Shown piece after piece: positions 10,076-18,473 of a DNA stretch of 64,000 nt. Each line of letters begins with the position of its first letter. The stretch's first letter is position 1. The translations under genes and the position numbers were made by a program. The notes under the pieces were generated by a model that saw nothing but the letters and a program-made list of their open reading frames with translations, had not been told where the DNA came from and ran no database searches. The stretch is taken from positions 19,127,889 to 19,191,888 of the forward strand of contig OW203732.1 in the NCBI GenBank assembly GCA_934045075.1, in the 5' to 3' direction. Source of the stretch: Yponomeuta sedellus. Its lineage: Eukaryota > Arthropoda > Insecta > Lepidoptera > Yponomeutidae.

Positions 10076-12140
10076 GTTGTTGGTCGCTTCGCAATAAACG
10101 CATTATCACATATGAATGAATGAACGAAATAATGAATGTACTCTTGCACAAACCGAGTTCTTTCTTTTTTCGCGTAAGTGCCTTAGTGGCAGCCCTGTCG
10201 GCGGGGGCGGACTTCAAACGGGCCTGCTAATACCCGCACGCGACTCTTTTTGTCGGCACCCTTTGAGCGCGCCCGATGTGCGATACGGCAGCTTGGCCGG
10301 ACAATGCAGTCGCGCGGTCGACGCGTGTGACTCAATATTCGATAGGTGACATAAACGGAGCTTAGTGAATGAATGGAAATGAATGAGTGATTACTTGAAT
10401 GAGCGAATTAATGAATGAATAATTAATTTAATGACCTAATGAAAAAGAAGATGCGATTAGTCTTTGCTGTATTATTAGTCGCTTAGCAATAAACGCATTT
10501 TTATTTTAATACATGAACGAATGAATGAATGCGTACGGTCACTTGCGCACATACTGATTTATTTCCTTTTTTTTCGCGTAGGTGGCGAAGTGGCAGCCCT
10601 GCCGGCGGGGGCGGACTTCAAACGGGCCCGCTAATACCCGCACGCGACTCTCTTTGTCGGCACCCTTTTAGCGCGCCCGATGCGCGATACGGCAGCCCGG
10701 CCGGACAATGCAGTCGCGCGGTCGATGCGTGTGACTCAATATTCGATAGGTGACATAAACGGAGCCTAGTGAATGAATGCAAATGAATGAGTGAGTGAGA
10801 TGAAGTTAGTAAATTAATATCTTTATTAATATCTTTATTGTTACATTACTATACAATTACCTTTGTTGTTTAGTTTTTTGTAATAATTTATTTGTATATG
10901 GGTCTCTTTGCCTGAAATAAATGATGACTATTATTAATGAAGGAATGAATGCGATTTGTCTTTGCCGCATTGTTAGTCGCTTCGCAACAAAAGCATTTTT
11001 ACATTTTTGAATGAATGGACGCATTTAGTAACTTCTTTTATTTTTCACGCAGGTGGCGAAGTGGCAGCCCTGCCGGCGGGGGCGGACTTCAAACGGGCCC
11101 GCTAATACCCGCACGCGACTCTCTTTGTCGGCACCCTTTGAGCGCGCCTGATGCGCGATACGGCAGCCCGGCCGGACAATGCAGTCGCACGGGCGTCGTG
11201 TGTGACGAGCATCGACTCTAACCACTATAGGTGACAAAATGGGAGCTCTTCCTTTGAAGAGAAAAACAAAACATATAATTAAATAAATAATATAATAACC
11301 TTCCCCCACTCAATCCCATCGGATTCCTAGCGTTAGTAAATTACTGTTCGTAAAGCCGAAAAAATGGTAACCTCTATAAGTGACACGTGGGAGCTTTTTC
11401 CTTGAAGAGAAGTGGGAAAAAGCTTCTTTTTTTATTAAAATAAATAATATAATATCTTTGCCCCAAAGCAATCACTTGACCAAGGGCATTAATCTTTGGT
11501 CAAGTGATTGATTGTTAAGGTATTAATTTAATTATGCATACCAAATCCCATCGGATTCCTAACGTCCGAAAATTACTGTTGGTGAAGCCGACAAAATGGT
11601 AACCTCCATAGGTGACAAAATGGGAGCTTTTTCCTTTGACGAGTATTGGAAAAAAAAATTGTTTTTTTTAAATAATATAATAACTTTCCCCCAAAGCAAT
11701 CACTTAACCAGAAACTTAATTATGCACACTAAAAGCCATTGTACTCCTAGCGTTATCAAATTACTGCTGGTAAAGCCGACAAAATGGTAACCACTATAAG
11801 TGACAAAATGGGAGCTTTTTCTTTCACGAGAAAGACAAAAAAAAATAATAAATAAGAAATACAATATCTTTCTCCGAAAACAATCGCATGATCAGAGGCC
11901 TAATTATGTGTATTAAATTCCACCGGATTTCTAGCGTAAGCTAGTTATTGTTGGCAACGCCAACAAAATGGTAATGTTTTTTGAACTAAAACTTTCGTAA
12001 GCACACGACGACGACGCGAGCTCCGTATCTGCTCACCATGATTAAGCTCTGCGAATCGGAGCGAAACCCGGTCGGACTCTTCCGATATAACTACACCCGT
12101 AAGTAGATCCGAAGTCTACAAAATGGTAATGGGTGACAAA
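10076..12140 (+). repeat. Degenerate complex tandem array with GC-rich cores
   Basis: Three units (starting near 10081, 10483 and 10973) share a GTCGCTTCGCAATAAACGCA lead, GAATGAATG microsatellite, a pyrimidine run, and a GC-rich core of about 170 bp (GTGGCGAAGTGGCAGCCCTG onward). They end in ATAGGTGACATAAACGGAGC. The closing motif then recurs without the GC core at 11373, 11608 and 11793, each preceded by GCCGACAAAATGGTAACC, with a weak trace near 12130. Core differences between units are mostly C-to-T or G-to-A, many at CpG, and change the translated frame freely, so I do not regard the open frames in the cores as genes. Confidence 0.75.
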
Positions 12141-12571
12141 ACTTAGCGTAATGCTGGTAATGTGATCTAAACGGTGGTAGCCAAGTGTAGATTAGTCTTT
12201 ACTCAGAGAAAGGAGACAGTACGGCTTAAGCATACGTTGTTTTAAATACATCGCGTGTTGAATATTCTGTAAGAAAATTTAAGGCGGACAGAGGACGCCA
12301 AGTCCAATACTCGGCCGGCCCGCGAAACATTGTGAATGATAAACTTTAAAAATCTACATATCATACTTAGCAAGTTTTCATTGTTAAACATGTTCTTTCC
12401 AATTGTTAAGTAAACATGTTCTTTCCAATAACTTGCCAAATATGGTAATTTAAGTTACACAATTTTTCCTTATTATATTATAAATATTATAATATAACCG
12501 AACCTGGTAAGTTCTCATATTATATGAAGTATTTTCTTGAGATGAGAAGTTGACCAGTTTTTTACATTTAT
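12141..12571. other. No gene; short direct repeat
   Basis: ACATGTTCTTTCCAAT occurs twice near 12390-12440. Otherwise I see only AT-rich sequence. Confidence 0.35.
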
Positions 12572-12581
12572 ATTTATAGTT

Positions 12582-12949
12582 ATAGAAGCGCTCGTGGCCT
12601 AGGCGAACCGAGTGATTGGAATCAATCACGTGGTTAAGCAACAACAGGCGCGGTCAGGTACGGGATGGGTGAGCGTCCCGTGACTACCGCTAGTGGCATT
12701 TTTCCGAGCGCTTCCGTGCTTCGCAAGGCACGTTAAGCCGTTGGTGCCGGCTGTCATATAATGGCAGTCGTTAAGCCATGTCAGAGGCCTTATGGGCGGC
12801 TTGATAACTTCTGACAGTAAGGCCCGCCACTGTCTTACAATTCTCCACCAACCCGGACTTGGCCCCCGTGGTGGAGTATGGCCTAACCTTCCTGCGATGT
12901 AGGAAGAGACCCGTGCCCCAGCAGTGGGGACATACAAGGGTTGATAACG
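12582..12949 (+). mobile_element. 5S-rRNA-like SINE, full-length copy with target duplication
   Basis: A non-coding retroposon whose head resembles 5S rRNA, which would supply an internal Pol III promoter. In order it has TTAAGCA (12634), GGCGCGGTCAG (12647), GATGGGTGA (12664) and ACTACCGC (12683). In insect 5S rRNA the equivalent blocks (TTAAGCA, GGCGCGGTTAG, GATGGG) occur in the same order. The distance from TTAAGCA to GATGGG is 30 nt here and, as I recall it, 30 nt in 5S. The 3' end reads GGGGACATACAAGGGTTGAT with no poly(A). ATTTATAGTT flanks both sides (12572-12581, 12950-12959), a 10-bp duplication consistent with target-primed insertion. Several other copies in the window are broken at the 5' side and keep this 3' end. 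Confidence 0.75.
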
Positions 12950-13197
12950 ATTTATAGTTGGGATTGGAATATTTAAAACTAAGATGTAGTTTGTAAATTA
13001 AAACAGGAATAAAGTGAAGAAATTGTATTTGATGCTCATTGCTGTACAACATAATTATGAAAATAATTCTCTGCTTTACTTTATGTATCACAATGGTTAG
13101 TAAATGTTTATATTTTTTAAGACCATCGATGCATGCCTTGGCAACGGCACGAAACATTACGCTCCCATGAGGCCTATTACAAGCTTGAAAGTGCGAT

Positions 13198-13254
13198 TAC
13201 GAAATCGATAAGAAAACTAGAGAGACGTGCTCTAGTTTTCTTATCGATTTCGTA
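13198..13254. repeat. Perfect 25-bp hairpin
   Basis: Arms 13198-13222 and 13230-13254 are perfect inverse complements (left arm begins TACGAAATCGATAAG) with a 7-nt loop AGACGTG. It could be the remnant of a small inverted-repeat element; an RNA role is possible but there is no direct evidence. Confidence 0.7.
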
Positions 13255-13385
13255 TCATTGCAATTATTAATTAGGTAAAACGTAATTACCTTATTTCCCG
13301 ACGTAATAATCACGATTAGACCCGTTTAATATATAACTATGTATGAGTATCGCGAATCATTAAGAAATACTAGAGGACGTCTGTT
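13255..13385 (-). repeat. Dispersed repeat shared with 25042-25160
   Basis: The minus strand here (TAGTATTTCTTAATGATT... AAACGGGTCTAATCGT ... AAGGTAATTAC ... TTTTACCTAAT) matches the plus strand at 25042-25160 block by block with scattered differences. Class unknown; no coding sequence. Confidence 0.6.
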
Positions 13386-13635
13386 TCTGTTTTGATTAAC
13401 TATTAGTTTACGTTTAGTGTTGCCTAATCCGCTTTTCCAAATATCGGGATTGGAATGGAAGAAAGTGGGACTGGGATGAAAAATAGCGTCGATCAAATAT
13501 TGACGGTCTTGTTCAAAACACTCCGTCAACGCCTATTAAAATAGTATGTGTTGAAGATTTCACAACAGACGTAGAAAACGTAGAAAATTATAAAAACAGA
13601 GGAACAGTCTATTTATATTTAAAAAAGCATATTTA

Positions 13636-13827
13636 GTAAACATGATTCTACCGGTAAAGTATGGCTTTTTAGTCGAAAACTGCCATATTGCTATAAATTA
13701 AGTAACCTGGGACACTATTTTAGATAATACGCTGCCAAATTTATAAACAAAGTTCATGAACTTGCGAGAAAGTTTCTATTTTTGGCATGAAATGTCAATT
13801 TTGAGGTTAGAATCTTGTTTACTAAAT
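13636..13827 (+). repeat. Dispersed repeat shared with 36157-36329
   Basis: Blocks GATTCTACCGGTAAAGTAT, ACGCTGCCAA, AAGTTCATGAACT, TTTTGGCAT and AGGTTAGAATCTT occur in the same order and spacing at 36157-36329. It is a diverged non-coding repeat of unknown type. Confidence 0.65.
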
Positions 13828-13957
13828 TGGACAAGTAAGGTGAAATAAAGAGTATATGAATTATTTAACTTCCCGTGATATACACTATTTTTATTTTTAA
13901 TGCACTAACCCGTGCTAAGGAACAAATTTAAAAACCTATTTAGAGGCTAAAAATTTC

Positions 13958-14028
13958 ACCCATGCCGGGATTCGAACCCGCAACCTCTGGCTATCCGTAC
14001 CAGCGCTCTACCAATTGAGCTAATGGGC
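13958..14028 (-). repeat. tRNA-like segment of the 308-bp repeat
   Basis: The minus strand reads GCCCATTAGCTCAATTGG at the 5' end and ATGGGT at the 3' end. GCCCAT pairs with ATGGGT as a 6-bp acceptor stem, a 5-bp arm CTGGT/GCCAG sits in the anticodon position, and GGTTCGAATCC is the T-loop/B-box. The base before the putative anticodon is C where tRNAs have U, and the T stem has one mismatch. I therefore call it tRNA-derived, not a functional tRNA gene. Confidence 0.6.
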
Positions 14029-14232
14029 GACTCACGGCATCAGTGAAATTTCGAACCTCTTTACAATATTCTCTGTATTACGTACAGGCAGCGACATCTG
14101 ACTTAAGCAAATTGCATTACTTACTGCCCCGACTACCTACTTTGCAGTTAGGTTTAACATCGGAACGATATCACTGTACTCACATGATTACACTATTTTT
14201 ATTTTTAATGCACTAACCCGTGCTAAGGAACA

Positions 14233-14422
14233 AATTTAAAAACCTATTTAGAGGCTAAAAATTTCACCCATGCCGGGATTCGAACCCGCAACCTCTGGCT
14301 ATCCGTACCAGCGCTCTACCAATTGAGCTCAATTGGTAGAGCGCTGGTACGGATAGCCAGAGGTTGCGGGTTCGAATCCCGGCATGGGTGAAATTTTTAG
14401 CCTCTAAATAGGTTTTTAAATT
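14233..14422. repeat. Perfect 190-bp palindrome
   Basis: Arms 14233-14327 and 14328-14422 are exact inverse complements with no spacer (centre GAG|CTC). Each arm contains most of the tRNA-like segment. The palindrome stops exactly at the flanking 13-bp duplication. Confidence 0.9.
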
Positions 14423-14501
14423 CCCGTGATATATTTTATCGTATCGTATGGCTTGTAGTAGGGCCACAGTACCGCCAAGGGCGCCACTAGAGTGACTATC
14501 G

Positions 14502-14548
14502 CACACTGGTTCCACGCCCTAAGAGTAGCGGTCATAGGGTTTCGCGAT
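14502..14548 (+). repeat. Left terminal inverted repeat (RSS-like)
   Basis: Starts CACACTGG, six of seven matches to the RAG heptamer CACAGTG. It carries 11 extra bases (14514-14524) before GTAG (14525) and GGTCATAGG (14530-14538). A shared ATGACTG follows at about 14553. Confidence 0.8.
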
Positions 14549-14651
14549 AATAATGACTGTCGTTGTCATAGCTGATTATTATTATTATGGTGTTTTGTAA
14601 TACTTTAAGCCATAACACAATAAAAAAAAACAAAATAATCTTAAAAAGCTT

Positions 14652-14681
14652 ATTTTATTTACAAAATTATGCATTTTTATT
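14652..14681 (-). terminator. Candidate polyadenylation signals for the transposase
   Basis: AATAAA hexamers on the minus strand fall about 190-220 bp after the transposase stop codon (plus-strand TTTATT near 14652 and 14676). This is a sequence match only. Confidence 0.4.
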
Positions 14682-14870
14682 ACACTTAAAAGAAGGTTTG
14701 CAACTTAATAACTATTAAACCTTACTATTTACATTTTATATTACAAATAAAGTAAATACTTAACTAACATCTAAGTACAAACACACAATTGGACAAAAAA
14801 TATTATATTTACATAATAGGAGTTATGTAAAAAATAACATAAATACCTATCTTATTTTTTACATTTTTTC

Positions 14871-17181
14871 CTAAACCGACAACAAATTTAATACTTCTTT
14901 TGATAGAATAGACTTCTTCTTCTGTGGTAACCTTCTTAAACTAGAAATATAAGGATCCGAATTAAGGAGAAGTCTATGTATCAAGTCGGTGTTTGTGACA
15001 ACCCGAGACATTTTCCTCGTGTTGTCACGCCTGAAGAGTTTGATTATTTTATTGCAAGATTCGGCGGCCTCTTCCGAAAGCTCACCTATTGACAATAATG
15101 CGTGTTCAATTACTTCCGACCCATGAATGAGGACCTTATGTACAGACGATGGCAAGTTGTACCATGGATAGGTAGCAACAAGTTTACGTGCTGTTTCTAG
15201 AGAATACTCTTTAAAAGTGGCGTTATTAATTTTGTATCCCGACGAAAGACACTGCAGCAGATTATGACATCTGTCAATAAGGATTTTATCTAATCCAGTA
15301 ATTTCCGCTGAAACCGCTGAGTTAGAAAAAAACTTTCTGGCAGTGTTTCCGTCGTTAGATGTGCCACTTCCTCCACTTCGCGGTTTGTCGACTATTAGAC
15401 CAAGTTTCTGCCTAAACTGTTGCTGCACATGTTGTTTTTTTTGTGCAAGAAGAGCTTTTTCGTCTGAAGAACGTACCTGCCATTTCTTTATGTCTAATCT
15501 ATAAGAAACGTGAATTAAATATTCGAAGAATCGGATATACGAGTGAAGAGGAGATAGTCCAAATTGATAGGTACCACTATCTGCAGTTTTGCTCAGCGAT
15601 TTATCAATGTCATTCATCTCTTTTGGAGTTGAACCACAAATATAACATCTACTACAAGATGTATCGCTCAGAGCACTGCACACTTTACCATCAACCATGG
15701 TTAATTGTAAAGAATGCTGCACTTTTATTTCATATTCACCGTGAGTGAAAGAAGTCGGTTGTAAACTATCAATTTTAGTCTTGAAATAAGCTTCTTCTTG
15801 CACAGAAAGGTCTTTGGATTCTTTGGCAAATTGGAATCGAATAGGCCTTCAATACCTGGTGGAAGAAGGGCGCGGATTTTTCCAAACTATTTGATCTGGG
15901 TCGGAGGTATTGGACTTACAAACCAATTGAAGAGGACAATATGAAGTAACAAACATACTGCCATCATCATCGATACCAGAATCTCCAAAAATCTGTTTAT
16001 ATTCGCTGTGCCCCGTACTCCCATCGAAACCCCATTTTCCAATCAAAACAAATTCTTTATTAGGGTCAATATTATTCAAAACGGGTTTTTGGGATTCTAG
16101 TATCCGGCAAGCAGTATGATCTAACAATGATTGTAATTCTACTTCAGCAGATGATTCCGTGATAAACTCTTGCGATGGATAGCACCGCTTCTTAGCTTCT
16201 AACACTTTTTGATAAGATGGTAATGCATTAGGTGATTTTGCATTAACGAAGTCTTTCACCAAAAGATACTGATGTTTAGTCAGTTTTGTCTCATTTATAA
16301 GAGACAAGACTTCGTCAGTGCTGAAATTTAAAGATGCAGCGGCGTTAGATAGACTAGAATCGTCCAACAAAGAATTTATCGCAGAACTGTCTACTTTACT
16401 TAACTCTGCAAGCCTGCGGCGTTTTGATCTCTTGCTACATTCCTCAAAGTCCTTCCTGTGCTGGTGCTGTTGGGTGCTTGTCGAAGCTTCTGCTGCTGGC
16501 CGTTGGGTGTTGTGGCTCCCTACTGTTGCACAAGTTGGCAGAACGCAAACTTCAATTTCGTTCAGCCAGTCTCCGTACTTAGAGACCATGCGAGAATGGT
16601 TGCGCGTGACTTGCTTCCAAATTGCTACCAATCTTGTACAAACTTTAGTAACTCTTTTTTCCAAGTCATCAGCAATGTAATTCTCAACATCAGGCAGCAA
16701 TTGTATTAGGTCTCGAAAAACTCGATGCCAACGCTCCAGTTCAGATTTGCTGTCTTTAATAGACAGCCAAGTATCTAGTACAAGCATTCTTTTGAAAGAA
16801 CACTTAATACTAGTACCTAAAACAAAATAAAAATACGTTAAAAGCGGATCAAAATAGATACATGTTTCGTAGCAAGTGCTACGCGCCTGCTACGCGTTCA
16901 GGCGCGCGGCGTAGCACCTGGCTGCACCTTACAGACGCAGCATGACGCAGCTAAATTTGGAGAGGCCTAGTAGTAGACATTGTAACCCATATTTCTATAC
17001 CAAATTGAATGGTACAAGTAGGTACAAACATAAGTAAAAGCTTCAACGTAAAAAATATACAGACATAAATACATAAAAAATGCCACGTTGGCGTAGCACT
17101 CTATTTAAAAAAAAAATGTAGAAGGAAAAGGCAAAATAGTAAAGTAAATTAATAATACATACCTGTGACTTCAAATTCCAT
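14871..17181 (-). CDS. RAG1/Transib-family DDE transposase, two exons, one in-frame TGA
   Basis: A cut-and-paste DNA transposase acting on the element's own ends in the nucleus. Proposed structure: exon 1 17163-17181 (MEFEVTG), intron 16817-17162 with donor GTATGT and acceptor TTTTGTTTTAG, exon 2 14871-16816; 654 codons. Against vertebrate RAG1 I see the first acid in GKWGFDGSTGHSEY (D271, compare RAG1 D600), the second in MVDGKVC (D382, D708), CYIC (C397/C400, compare C727/C730), DGNTARKFF, HKVLIH (H566/H571, compare H937/H942) and AAESCNK with the third acid (E592, compare E962 in NESGNK). An N-terminal basic segment KDFEECSKRSKRRR may bind DNA or be a nuclear signal. Codon 329 is TGA, between STRY and RPIRFQF, in the same frame. 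Without splicing, the methionine at 16787 could start exon 2. Panel identity with Transib versus other RAG-like lineages needs a tree. Confidence 0.85.
16817..17162 (-). other. Predicted intron of the transposase gene
   Basis: The minus strand has GTATGT directly after MEFEVTG and a pyrimidine-rich TTTTATTTTGTTTTAG directly before the next exon. Joining keeps the frame through the methionine at 16787. The intron contains a GC-rich run of GTAGCACC/GCGTAGC words near 16880-16915. Confidence 0.65.
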
Positions 17182-17337
17182 TGTAAAATAGCAGGTCACA
17201 GACAAGTTGGAACTTAAACACACGCGTCGCGTCTTGGGCTAATTAAAGCACTTGGTGATAACAGGTTGATGACTAATTACTTGTGTTCACTTCGGATGCC
17301 GAAAAAGGAATGTTGGGAACAATAGATTGCGAAACCT

Positions 17338-17347
17338 TTTATACCCT
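17338..17347 (-). promoter_or_regulatory. TATA box of the transposase
   Basis: The minus strand reads GGGTATAAAAGG about 160 bp upstream of the ATG and inside the right end of the element, a fit to the TATAAAA consensus. Start site not resolved. Confidence 0.5.
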
Positions 17348-17397
17348 CAGGTAGTATGACAATTAGTGGGTAACTGAGCCAGATATCATGGCTTAGC

Positions 17398-17444
17398 TCA
17401 GTCATTGCCATCCGAGTCCTATGACCTACTACGGTACCACCGTG
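17398..17444 (-). repeat. Right terminal inverted repeat (RSS-like)
   Basis: Reading inward on the minus strand: CACGGTGGTACC, GTAG, then GGTCATAGG at 17426-17418, then ATGACTG. It lacks the 11-base insert present at the left end. Confidence 0.8.
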
Positions 17445-17682
17445 TATCGGCGCGAAACAACAGCCTTTTCGTGCAAACTACCCGCCTAGAACTGAACGCT
17501 CGTACGTAGAAAGAGGACTTGTTTGTAAAGAAACGTAATGAAAGCTCGCAAACGAGAGCTTTTATGGCGAGAAAAGGGAACCTGTGACGTTGAAATTACT
17601 AGGTTAGCTTAGTATACAAAATTGATCATAATCGTATTTCTTTATGACTCGCGATGCTATACATAGATGCTCGTTAAATATT

Positions 17683-17932
17683 GATATCAACTTGGTATGT
17701 CCCCACTACTGGGACACGAGCCTCTTACTGCATCGCAGGAAGGTTAGGCCATACTCCACCACGGAGGCCAGGTCCGGGTTGGTGGAGGATTGAATGACAG
17801 TGGCGGGCCTGAATGTCAGAAGTTATCAAGCCCCCCCGTAAGGCCTCTGACATGGCTTATCGACTGCCGTTACATGTTGTTGCTTAAGTGATCGATGCCA
17901 ATCACTCGGTACCACTAGGCCACGAGCGCTTC
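17683..17932 (-). mobile_element. 5S-rRNA-like SINE with internal deletion
   Basis: It has both family ends (GGTATGTCCCC at the left, GGCCACGAGCGCTTC at the right) but lacks about 110 bp spanning much of the 5S-like head. Confidence 0.6.
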
Positions 17933-18100
17933 TAACTACTAACTTATCCTGGTCCCAAACGATGGTACCCTGTGCTATGTATACCCCGTACCTAGACAAG
18001 GAAATTAAAACATGGAAAGATAGAGGCCATTTCTAAAAAGTACCACTGCCACCAGTGTGAATCGGACCTCTGTTCGAATAGTCCAGCATGTTCCGCTAGA

Positions 18101-18473
18101 ACTAGCTGACCCAGCGAACTTCGTACGGCCTACCAGTCAATTCTTTATTTATTTATTTTTTGCCCTCCGTAAGAAACATCCTCGTACTTCAAGAAATATT
18201 CTAAAAAAATAATTCGCGAAATCAGTTAAGCTGCTCTCGAGATTTGCGCTTACCAACACATTCAGCGATTCATTTTTATATTATAGACTAGCTGACCCAG
18301 CGAATTCCGTATCGCCTAACAGTCGATTCTTCAATTTTTTTTGGTTTTTCTCTCCGTAAGAACCATCCTCGTACTACAAGGAGTACTCTAAAAAAAGAAT
18401 CAGCAAAATCGGTTCAGCTGCTCTCAAGATTTGCGCTTACCAACACATTCAGCGATTCATTTTTATATTATAG
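18101..18473 (+). repeat. Two head-to-tail copies of the CTAGCTGACCCAGCGAAC repeat
   Basis: The copies are 18101-18286 and 18287-18473. Each begins CTAGCTGACCCAGCGAA and ends with CATTTTTATATTATAG. They abut exactly, so the second inserted at the end of the first or they were duplicated together. Confidence 0.75.

Larger units (their letters stand above)
13870..14433 (-). mobile_element. tRNA-like repeat composite with 13-bp flanking duplication
   Basis: The 13-mer TTCCCGTGATATA flanks the block (13870-13882, 14421-14433). Inside are a full 308-bp unit (from 13883), a second partial unit in tandem (from 14191), and then an inverted copy that makes a palindrome. The unit carries a tRNA-like segment with good A-box (TTAGCTCAATTGG) and B-box (GGTTCGAATCC) sequences, an internal GATATC region, and an end reading AGTGCATTAAAAATAAAAATAGTG on its own strand (split here by the composite). 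Related copies: 26613-28641, 53685-53852, 62481-62950. The flanking repeat suggests insertion of the whole composite in one event. Confidence 0.75.
14497..17449 (-). mobile_element. Transib/RAG1-type DNA transposon, structurally complete
   Basis: The element spans 14502-17444 (2943 bp) and is flanked by an exact 5-bp duplication TATCG (14497-14501, 17445-17449). Reading inward, the left end is CACACTGGTTCC and the right end CACGGTGGTACC (9 of 12 matching); both continue with GTAG and GGTCATAGG. Five-bp duplications and CACNNTG ends are hallmarks of Transib transposons and of RAG recombination signals. The only gene inside is a two-exon RAG1-like transposase on the minus strand. The only clear lesion is one TGA codon. 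A close match of ends, duplication and enzyme family makes this call strong. Confidence 0.88.

Noticed and set aside
10116..11221. Three repeated open frames (SGSPAGGGGLQTGP...) as a gene family
   Set aside because: They are the GC cores of a tandem array. Differences are mainly CpG-type transitions that alter residues freely, so there is no sign of selection on the protein.
12626..12937. Frames with SYIAGRLGHTPPRGPSPGWW repeated across the window
   Set aside because: The same peptide appears wherever the 5S-like SINE occurs (also 6284-6587, 25642-26001, 43930-44202, 48723-48989). It is a non-coding SINE read in one frame.
13958..14028. Functional tRNA gene
   Set aside because: The segment is repeated several times inside a dispersed repeat, has C where position 33 should be U, and a mismatch in the T stem.
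15443..15748. Plus-strand 101-codon frame
   Set aside because: It lies opposite the transposase coding strand and is a shadow frame.
14502..17444. Host RAG1-like domesticated gene
   Set aside because: Intact transposon ends and an exact 5-bp target duplication show it is still a transposon, not a domesticated host gene.
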